A stretch of 5,473 nt of DNA from Gammaproteobacteria bacterium (GTDB taxonomy: Bacteria; Pseudomonadota; Gammaproteobacteria; Pseudomonadales; Halieaceae): assembly GCA_029859085.1 (NCBI GenBank), contig JAOUDU010000228.1:1-5473 (forward strand), written 5' to 3'. Below are positions 1 to 4,802 of this stretch, in pieces (within the stretch, counting starts at the first letter, position 1; each line of letters opens with the position of its first letter). The translations under genes and the position numbers were made by a program. The notes beneath the pieces were generated by a model. It saw only the letters and a program-made list of their open reading frames with translations, was not told where the DNA came from and did no database searches.

Positions 1-94
1 GATGCGATACTTATTCACTGTGACAGACCTGCTGATTCAGCATCGTTGGACCGGATCATTGGAGATAGCGGACGGCGATAGGAAGTTCATGGCG
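1..94. other. Left-edge non-coding stretch
   Basis: No gene is supported here. All minus-strand frames close by stop codons, and the only structure seen is a 13-bp palindrome TGCTGATTCAGCA (30-42), six-base arms around one central base. Such a site could be an operator, but one of this size is expected by chance in a window of this length. Confidence 0.4.
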
Positions 95-199
95 TCAACC
101 CCGGCGGGTGGCACTGAGCGGATGCCAGGCGCTGTAGCGGCCGCCAGCTGATCCGCAAACCGGGCATGGGCGCTCCATGACAGCAGCGACAGCGTTCAT
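95..199 (-). pseudogene. Short ORF with CPVCGS motif, possible truncated start of a methyltransferase-like gene
   Basis: A 34-codon frame starts with an ATG (199-197) that overlaps the TGA of the fusion gene by 4 nt, repeating the ATGA/GTGA pattern of the operon. A weak AGAG lies a few bases upstream. The product starts MNAVAAVMERPCPVCGS and then reads AGGRYSAWHPLSATRRG before a TGA at 97-95. A CPxCGS knuckle near the N-terminus is common in SAM-dependent methyltransferases of sugar and glycan clusters, where it forms half of a zinc site. Here the second Cys pair and the Rossmann domain are absent. Neither other minus-strand frame continues for long, so a single frameshift does not restore a gene. 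It may be a decayed or truncated gene, or a chance match in a short ORF. Confidence 0.3.
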
Positions 200-2160
200 G
201 GTCTCTTGCGCTTCACAACGGGTTTGACCTCACCGCGCGCGATGATATTGCGTTGGATAAAGGCCGGCCGTGCCTTCGTCTCTTCAAATATTTTGCCGAT
301 GTACTCGCCCAGCAGGCCCAGTGAGAATATCGTGATAGAGCCGAAAGTCATCACCAGCAGCGCGAGGAAGGTGATGCCTCGCGGGGCTGACTCCGGAGCA
401 AATAATTTGATCGCCACGCTCCAGGTGGCCAGCACTGCGGTGCCTGCCAGGGTAACGCCACCCAGGGCAGTCATGATATGCAGAGGCATTCTCGAGAAGG
501 AAAATATCCCCTTCTTGGCCCAGCCGAGATTCTTTATCCAGTTATTGGTGCTGACGCCGAATGCCCGCTCAGGCCTGACGTAATCAACGCCGACCTGTTT
601 AAAGCCAACGTAGGCCCGCAATCCCCTGAGAAAGGAGTCTCGCTCCTGGCACTCCAGCATCCAGTAGACCACCGTGCGGTCGATCAAGGAAAAGTCACCG
701 GCGTCCCTGGGGATGGGGATGTCACTCATGGCAGCGAAAACACGGTAGAAACCGCGGTACAAGCTCTCCAGCCACAGGGGCATTTCCCGTTTGACGCGCC
801 GTCCGTACACCACGTCAGCGCCATCCCGCCACTGTGTGACAAACGCTTCGATGAGCTCCGGGGGGTCCTGCAGATCGCCGTCCATCAACACGCAGGCCTC
901 CGTCGTCGCCATCTGCATGCCGCTGCGGAAGGCGGCCTGGGAGCCGAAATTGCGGGAGTGCAGGATGCCCAGGACATTGGGGTCGGTGGCGCTGATCTGC
1001 CGGATGACTTCCGTGGAATTGTCCGGCGAGGCATCGTTGACGAAGATTATTTCGTAATTCATGCCCAGGCGCCGGAACACATCGACCAGGCGCCGATACA
1101 TGATCGGTATCGCCTCCGCGTCCCGGTAGCAGGCAATGATGGCTGAGACGGAGTTCTTGCCTGCGCCGGGTAAGCTCCTCTTGGTCAGTTCGCCGAATGC
1201 GCTGTGCTGGAGAAATGCCTGCCACCAATCCCGGGTGCTGGCAATGCCCTCTTCGAGGCCGATCCGGGCTTGCCAGCCCAGCAGCTGCCTGGCCTTACCC
1301 GGGTCCGCGTGCCAATTGCCGGTGTCCCAGTCTCGGCCGGCTCTGGCATCAAACCTGGGTGCTGCATCCAGGCGGAACAGCCGCTGACAGAGTTCGGCCA
1401 GTTCCTGCAGTGACGTCGCCTTGCCGGTGCCGATATTGAGTGATTCGCCCGCCAGGGCGGGTGACATGGCGCAGGCGCTCTCCACAAACGCCGCCACCAC
1501 ATCATCGATATGGATGAAATCCCTGGTCACCTCGGGGTGAGCCAGGTCCGGCAGTTGCCCCTCCAGGCTGCGCGCACAGAGCACCGGAATGAGGCGGGAG
1601 CTGTCCTCATACGGGCCGTAGACGGAATAGAGCCGCAGGTTGACGACCGGGATGCCGCGCACTTTGCCAAAATAGGCGATAGCGTGCCCGGCGGCCGCTT
1701 TGCTCAGTGCGTAGTGGCTGTTTGGCAACAGGGCATCGGACTCGGCGGGCGCCGCCGCGTTCAGCCCGTACTCGGAGGAACTGCCTGCGTGGACGTAGGC
1801 AGCGATATCCGCATCCGCCAGTTCCTCCATCAGCCGCAGAAAGCTGGTGTAGTTGGTCGCGTGGATCCGGTCGTAATCCTCTTCGAAGGAGTAGGCGCCG
1901 AATGACGAACAATCAAAGATGGTGCGGGGTGCATAGCGGCCCAGGATCGACCTGACACTGACCGGGTCCTGCAGGTTCAGGTAGTCGACGTTTTCGGTGG
2001 CGATACCGTGCAGGCGCCAGGGTTTACCTGAAAACGTGGTGCCGACAACATCCTGCCGAACCGTCAGGCACGCTCTGAGCAGATTCGCTCCGACGAAACC
2101 GCTGGCGCCAATGATGAGTATCGGGCCGGCGAGACTTTCAATGCTGTTTGTCAGCTTCAC
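196..2160 (-). CDS. Fusion protein: extended SDR NDP-sugar epimerase/dehydratase + GtrB/ArnC-type polyprenyl-phosphate glycosyltransferase
   Basis: This single 654-residue frame joins two complete enzymes. Residues about 12-315 are an extended SDR: GASGFVG (18-24) binds NAD(P), SSSEYG (127-132) supplies the catalytic Ser region, Y150 and K154 form YxxxK, and LRLYSVYGP (175-183) and RDFIHIDDV (213-221) are typical of nucleotide-sugar epimerases/reductases. After a linker (about 316-336) a GT2 domain begins: FVNDASPD (373-380), the DxD-type DGDLQDPPE (427-435), RDAGDFSLID (485-494) and FLRGLR (510-515). Two membrane helices near 558-587 and 596-618 precede GEYIGKIFEE (618-627). This is the GtrB/ArnC layout, in which sugar is moved from a nucleotide donor to polyprenyl phosphate at the cytoplasmic face. 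The protein ends in a basic tail (KRKR). It starts with GTG in a GTGA overlap with the transketolase C-subunit gene. No Met lies in the linker, so the GT half is probably not made separately. The SDR may make the sugar that the GT loads; this is inference. Confidence 0.92.
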   Translation of the reverse strand: MKLTNSIESLAGPILIIGASGFVGANLLRACLTVRQDVVGTTFSGKPWRLHGIATENVDYLNLQDPVSVRSILGRYAPRTIFDCSSFGAYSFEEDYDRIHATNYTSFLRLMEELADADIAAYVHAGSSSEYGLNAAAPAESDALLPNSHYALSKAAAGHAIAYFGKVRGIPVVNLRLYSVYGPYEDSSRLIPVLCARSLEGQLPDLAHPEVTRDFIHIDDVVAAFVESACAMSPALAGESLNIGTGKATSLQELAELCQRLFRLDAAPRFDARAGRDWDTGNWHADPGKARQLLGWQARIGLEEGIASTRDWWQAFLQHSAFGELTKRSLPGAGKNSVSAIIACYRDAEAIPIMYRRLVDVFRRLGMNYEIIFVNDASPDNSTEVIRQISATDPNVLGILHSRNFGSQAAFRSGMQMATTEACVLMDGDLQDPPELIEAFVTQWRDGADVVYGRRVKREMPLWLESLYRGFYRVFAAMSDIPIPRDAGDFSLIDRTVVYWMLECQERDSFLRGLRAYVGFKQVGVDYVRPERAFGVSTNNWIKNLGWAKKGIFSFSRMPLHIMTALGGVTLAGTAVLATWSVAIKLFAPESAPRGITFLALLVMTFGSITIFSLGLLGEYIGKIFEETKARPAFIQRNIIARGEVKPVVKRKRP

Positions 2161-3050
2161 GAGTGATTCCTGCCTAACATCTCACGAAGGCCGTTCTCAT
2201 CCAGACCACACTGGGCCCGGTGAAAGCCCTGGGACCCGTAGCGACCCGTGGGGTAGCCGAGGGCGTAGCGGTGCGCCAGTCGGCGTACGATGAGACCACG
2301 CTTCATGATGGCCAGGGCGAGGCTGGCGCCGAGGCCGCCGGTCTCCACGTGCTCTTCAATCACATACAGTGCGCTATCGTCGATCTCTGCCCAGAATTCA
2401 GCGGGCGCCAGCGCCGTGGCGAGCTCCGCTACCGCCCACACGGAGGGCCTGGCGCTCGCCGGCCAGGCGGCGAATGCCCGCCAGGCGACGCCTGCCAGCG
2501 GCCCGAGGGCCACCACGACCCCGCGCTCTCCTCCCAGGATTTTTCGCCAGGGCGCATAGTCCGGTATCGTCGCGCCCTCGGGTTGTAGCGCGTAACCCAG
2601 CCGCAGGTAGGTGGGAGCGTTGCAGCCGGCGAGCATGGCGGGAATGTCCTGGTCAAATGCCGGCACCAGCACCCGCAGGCCAAGCGCCGCCATGGCGGCA
2701 CAGTCCTCGAGGGCATGGTGAGTGGGTCCCATGTAACCATAGCCGTAACCACCGCCATTGCCGATCAGGCAGACCGGCAGTTCCGGCATGCAGACATCAT
2801 TGCGTATCTGCTCGAACGGGCGGGCATAGCAGAAGGGCGCGATGCTGTAGACGAACACCCGCAGGCCCTCGCGCGCCAGGCCGGCGGCAACGCCGATCAT
2901 GTTCTGTTCGGCGACGCCGGTGTTGATAAAGCGCGAACCCATGCGTTCCCGGACACCCTCGAGAGCCATGAAGCCGAGGTCGCCGGTGAGAAAGAAAACA
3001 CTTTCATCCTCGGCCAGCCGCATGATGGCGGATGACAGCGCATTTCTCAT
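2157..3050 (-). CDS. Transketolase, C-terminal (pyrimidine-binding) subunit
   Basis: This 297-residue protein is the second half of the split transketolase. The pyrimidine-binding domain shows GDLG (23-26), then NTGVAEQNMIGVAAGLA (43-59) with E48 as the expected catalytic Glu that activates the ThDP aminopyrimidine. YSIAPFCYARPFEQIRND (68-85) and the Gly/Tyr-rich GGGYGYGYMGPTHHALED (99-116) follow. The His pair and Glu-Asp of the last motif are typical of split transketolases and DXS-like proteins. The C-terminal third (about 170-290) is the transketolase C domain with IEEHVETGGLG near residues 234-244. It has no clear Shine-Dalgarno of its own, and its ATG lies inside the stop of the N-terminal subunit gene (ATGA), so translation is probably coupled. 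Its own stop overlaps the GTG of the next gene. Together the two subunits should form one active site at their interface. The acceptor sugar cannot be read from sequence. Confidence 0.92.
   Translation of the reverse strand: MRNALSSAIMRLAEDESVFFLTGDLGFMALEGVRERMGSRFINTGVAEQNMIGVAAGLAREGLRVFVYSIAPFCYARPFEQIRNDVCMPELPVCLIGNGGGYGYGYMGPTHHALEDCAAMAALGLRVLVPAFDQDIPAMLAGCNAPTYLRLGYALQPEGATIPDYAPWRKILGGERGVVVALGPLAGVAWRAFAAWPASARPSVWAVAELATALAPAEFWAEIDDSALYVIEEHVETGGLGASLALAIMKRGLIVRRLAHRYALGYPTGRYGSQGFHRAQCGLDENGLREMLGRNHS
2168..2171 (-). promoter_or_regulatory. Ribosome binding site deciding the GTG start of the SDR-glycosyltransferase
   Basis: AGGA on the minus strand lies 7 nt upstream of GTG 2160-2158, within the end of the transketolase C-subunit gene. 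Good spacing plus the GTGA overlap support this non-ATG start. Confidence 0.55.
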
Positions 3051-3832
3051 GGGGCTGACGCCGCTTCGAGCGCACGCCGGGCGGCCCGGTAATCCGCGTC
3101 AGGCAGAGGGAGATAGTGGGATTCCAGGCGCCCCGCAAAGGGCAGCCCGTTGCCCTTGACCGTATCGAGCACCAGGACTCTTGGGCGGTCTCCCCTGGGG
3201 GCACGGAGCCGGGCTTCCACCTGCGCTGGATCGTGGCCATTGACGCTGCACACGTCGATATCAAAGGCGGCCAGGCGGGGTGCCAGGTCACGACAGGAGA
3301 TCACTTCCTCGGTGCTCCCGAACCCTTGCAGACCGTTCTGATCGATGAGAATCGTCAGGTTGTCGAGGCGCTGATGCGACGCGAAAATGAGCGCCTCCCA
3401 GCAGCTGCCTTCCTGCCACTCCCCGTCTGAGCACAGGCAGTAGACCTGCCTGCCGGAGCCCTGGTGGCGCGCGGCCATAGCCAGCCCCGCCGCCAGTGAT
3501 GGCCCATGACCCAGCGAGCCGGTGGGGAACAGCAGGCCGGGTATGCCTCGGCCGCTGGGGTGGCCCGGCAGCATCGTATCGTCACGACAGAAGGTATCGA
3601 GTTGAGCATCCGACAGCTTGTCGAGGCTCCACAGCGTGACATAGAGCGCCCCTGCCGAGTGTCCCTTGGAGAGTACGAAGCGATCCTCCGGTCCCATCAC
3701 CCGGTGGTACAGCACCATGAGTGCATCCAGGCAGGACAGGTTGCCCCCCAGGTGACCGCTGTGGGCTTTGTGGTGCATATCCAGCAGGCGCAGTTTGGCG
3801 CGGGTGATGCGTGTCGCGATAGAGTCGGTCAT
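3047..3832 (-). CDS. Transketolase, N-terminal (ThDP pyrophosphate-binding) subunit
   Basis: This 261-residue protein is the first half of a split transketolase. The ThDP pyrophosphate-binding domain is visible throughout: HSGHLGG (24-30), SKGHSAGALY (55-64), GHP (90-92), TGSLGHG (104-110), and the metal/ThDP segment SDGEWQEGSCWEAL (135-148) followed by DQN (164-166). Length fits N-terminal subunits of split enzymes (about 260-290 residues). The family transfers a two-carbon ketol unit between sugar phosphates using ThDP and a divalent metal in the cytosol. The usual GDG at the start of the ThDP motif reads SDG here (S135). The metal-ligand Asp is kept, so the protein is probably active. Its TGA overlaps the ATG of the C-terminal subunit by 4 nt, which favours equal synthesis of the two halves. 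Placement beside an SDR-glycosyltransferase and a GtrA gene argues for a role in special sugar synthesis rather than the housekeeping pentose phosphate pathway. That role is inferred; the family call is firm. Confidence 0.92.
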   Translation of the reverse strand: MTDSIATRITRAKLRLLDMHHKAHSGHLGGNLSCLDALMVLYHRVMGPEDRFVLSKGHSAGALYVTLWSLDKLSDAQLDTFCRDDTMLPGHPSGRGIPGLLFPTGSLGHGPSLAAGLAMAARHQGSGRQVYCLCSDGEWQEGSCWEALIFASHQRLDNLTILIDQNGLQGFGSTEEVISCRDLAPRLAAFDIDVCSVNGHDPAQVEARLRAPRGDRPRVLVLDTVKGNGLPFAGRLESHYLPLPDADYRAARRALEAASAP

Positions 3833-3835
3833 GTG

Positions 3836-3840
3836 CTCCT
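3836..3840 (-). promoter_or_regulatory. Ribosome binding site of the transketolase N-terminal subunit
   Basis: AGGAG on the minus strand sits 3 nt before the ATG at 3832. The motif is strong although the spacing is short. It is the best Shine-Dalgarno in the operon and supports this as the first gene. Confidence 0.55.
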
Positions 3841-3905
3841 GGAGTGCGGAGGCTGGCGCCGTTATTTGAAGAAAAGGGATGGGGTCGGCCGTGAGATTTG
3901 CTGAG

Positions 3906-3935
3906 ATACCATCAAGGCGGTCGGCAAGCTATCAA
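3906..3935 (-). promoter_or_regulatory. Weak sigma70-like promoter candidate for the transketolase operon
   Basis: On the minus strand, TTGATA (3935-3930, five of six matches to the -35 consensus) is followed after 18 nt by TGGTAT (3911-3906, three of six to the -10 consensus). It lies about 75 bp upstream of the first operon start, a sensible place. The -10 match is poor, so this is only a candidate. Confidence 0.22.
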
Positions 3936-3967
3936 AAGCGGGGGCGCGGCGCCAGTATTGTCCTGGC

Positions 3968-4016
3968 CTGCGCCGGGAACCGCGCTTTGGCGTGATCGCG
4001 TCATACCCCGGCGCAG
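3968..4016. repeat. 10-bp perfect inverted repeat downstream of gtrA-like gene
   Basis: CTGCGCCGGG (3968-3977) and CCCGGCGCAG (4007-4016) are exact reverse complements around a 29-nt spacer that itself contains CGCG on both sides. The element begins about 60 bp after the gtrA-like stop. It is not followed by a T-run on either strand, so a classical intrinsic terminator is unlikely. It could be a Rho-assisted terminator, an mRNA-stabilising hairpin, or a copy of a dispersed palindromic repeat. Confidence 0.5.
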
Positions 4017-4074
4017 TCGGTTGCCGTTCGAAGCGCTAGAGGCCTGGCCGGTTGCCTTGTGATAACGATGGCCG

Positions 4075-4515
4075 TCACGAGGGGTCATCTGGGGGCCTGT
4101 AGACAATTTTCAGCTGGAGCAGGAACGTCAATAGGGCGACCGGAGGGGTTATCAGCGCGTAAGCCAGATACACGTTGAGCCCGAACCGTAGCAAAGTCGA
4201 CAGGCACAGCAGGTTCACATAGTAAATGAAAAGATAAACGGCAATGAATTTCAGAAACTGAGACCATTTTGCTTCGCCAAAAACCAGGCGGCCGGTCACC
4301 GCAAAATTAAAACAGACGCCGGCTACGGTCGCTATACCTACGGCAAGCTGATAGGTGCAGCCAGCCCATATAGATGCTGCGAATACGAAGTAACCGAAGG
4401 CCGTGTTGACCACCCCCGCGCCCAGGAAGGCGATCAGCTTTTTCAGTTCCTGTCTTGTCAGCCAGCGCTTGCCGGGGGTCAGTGTCTTGCGCCGTTCAAT
4501 AGCCTGCCTGTGCAT
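4075..4515 (-). CDS. GtrA-family four-helix membrane protein
   Basis: This small integral membrane protein has 146 residues from the ATG at 4515, or 148 from an in-frame TTG at 4521. After a basic N-terminus (about residues 1-25) come four hydrophobic segments near 27-47, 57-75, 87-109 and 115-134. The first contains FLGAGVVNTAFGYFVF, and the second ends in FNFAVTGRLVFGE, both typical of the GtrA/DPMS-like family (the NxxxGxxxF pattern in helix 1 and FxxxRxxVF after helix 2). Length and topology fit the family. GtrA proteins are thought to help move polyprenyl-phosphate-linked sugars across the inner membrane, or to assist the partner GtrB glycosyltransferase. A GtrB-type domain is encoded about 2 kb downstream on the same strand, which supports a shared job. 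The gene looks visibly less GC-rich than its neighbours, and an 11-bp repeat brackets it. Start choice is the main uncertainty. Confidence 0.85.
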   Translation of the reverse strand: MHRQAIERRKTLTPGKRWLTRQELKKLIAFLGAGVVNTAFGYFVFAASIWAGCTYQLAVGIATVAGVCFNFAVTGRLVFGEAKWSQFLKFIAVYLFIYYVNLLCLSTLLRFGLNVYLAYALITPPVALLTFLLQLKIVYRPPDDPS

Positions 4516-4525
4516 TGTCAACGTG

Positions 4526-4529
4526 CCTT
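4526..4529 (-). promoter_or_regulatory. Candidate ribosome binding site for the gtrA-like gene (start ambiguous)
   Basis: AAGG on the minus strand lies 4 nt before a TTG codon (4521-4519) and 10 nt before an ATG (4515-4513) in the same frame. The two starts differ by only two residues. ATG is preferred because it is the common start codon, but neither spacing is ideal. Confidence 0.35.
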
Positions 4530-4602
4530 GTGATCTGGCTGAAAGGGCAATGCCCGGACGCAGCAGCGTCGCAGTGTATGGCAGTCCAGGCGGTCAGGGC
4601 CG

Positions 4603-4636
4603 ACCGGGCGATTCCGCATCAGCGCCGTCGCCCGGT
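4603..4636. repeat. 9-bp perfect inverted repeat upstream of gtrA-like gene
   Basis: ACCGGGCGA (4603-4611) and TCGCCCGGT (4628-4636) are exact reverse complements separated by 16 nt. The element lies about 90 bp upstream of the gtrA-like start. There is no T-run on either side, so it is not a standard terminator. It could be an operator or an mRNA leader stem, but the sequence alone does not decide. Confidence 0.5.
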
Positions 4637-4770
4637 GAAATGACCGTCGCCGCCGCAGTCGATGATGCAGCGGTGTCACGGAGCAGGCAAGCGCCGTCTC
4701 ACAGCCTTTTTCGGGGTCTGTGCTGCGCTCCGCGCCGATGCGGCAGGGTGGTATCGCCATCACCGTGGCC

Positions 4771-4800
4771 GCCGCTGGCCGCCCGGGCCGCGGCAGCGGC
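4771..4800 (-). terminator. GC-rich hairpin just after the transporter stop codon
   Basis: GCCGCTG (4771-4777) pairs with CAGCGGC (4794-4800), and CCGC (4779-4782) pairs with GCGG (4790-4793), leaving one bulged base and a 7-nt loop. It starts two bases after the TAA of the transporter gene, where an intrinsic terminator would sit. No run of T follows on the minus strand, so it is either a weak or Rho-assisted terminator, or a hairpin that protects the 3' end of the mRNA. Confidence 0.4.
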
Positions 4801-4802
4801 CG

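Larger units (their letters stand above)
3833..4074. other. Intergenic region between gtrA-like gene and transketolase operon
   Basis: These 242 bp hold no supported gene. A 64-codon minus-strand frame (3912-4106) overlaps the end of the gtrA-like gene and encodes a low-complexity product rich in Arg, Ser and Gly, so it was not called. The stretch contains the inverted repeat at 3968-4016, a weak promoter candidate at 3906-3935, and CTGGCGCC/GGCGCCAG (3853-3860 and 3948-3955), which contain a self-complementary core and may be chance. Confidence 0.55.
4053..4534. repeat. 11-bp direct repeat bracketing the gtrA-like gene
   Basis: TGCCTTGTGAT occurs at 4053-4063 and again at 4524-4534, the first just beyond the gtrA-like stop and the second just before its start. 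The copies are exact over 11 bp, and the flanks differ. No transposase or terminal inverted repeats lie between them, so this may be chance or a trace of insertion. Confidence 0.3.
4522..4802. other. Intergenic region between transporter and gtrA-like gene
   Basis: No convincing gene is seen in these 281 bp. An 81-codon minus-strand frame (4518-4763) ends in a TTGA overlap with a possible TTG start of the next gene, but its product is rich in Arg and Cys and matches no domain I know. The stretch holds the hairpin next to the transporter stop, an inverted repeat at 4603-4636, and one copy of an 11-bp direct repeat at 4524-4534. A TACACT hexamer on the minus strand (4573-4578) could be a -10 element for the gtrA-like gene, but no good -35 lies at proper spacing. 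Confidence 0.5.

Noticed and set aside
30..42. 13-bp palindrome TGCTGATTCAGCA.
   Set aside because: About one palindrome of this size is expected per window of this length, and no gene start or promoter is nearby to give it meaning.
478..1146. 222-codon plus-strand frame within the glycosyltransferase region, and similar long frames on both strands at 1510-1905, 2369-2926, 3506-3904, 4403-4825, 4662-5402 and 4699-5394.
   Set aside because: These lie opposite or out of frame to genes with clear catalytic motifs, and their products show skewed Arg/Gly/His/Pro composition typical of shadows in GC-rich DNA.
3912..4106. 64-codon minus-strand frame spanning the end of the gtrA-like gene and the gap.
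   Set aside because: It overlaps real coding sequence out of frame, its composition is low-complexity, and it crosses the 3968-4016 inverted repeat.
4518..4763. 81-codon minus-strand frame ending in a TTGA overlap with the possible TTG start of the gtrA-like gene.
   Set aside because: The product is rich in Arg, Cys and His with no recognisable domain, no good ribosome binding site was seen, and the preferred gtrA-like start is the ATG six bases further on.
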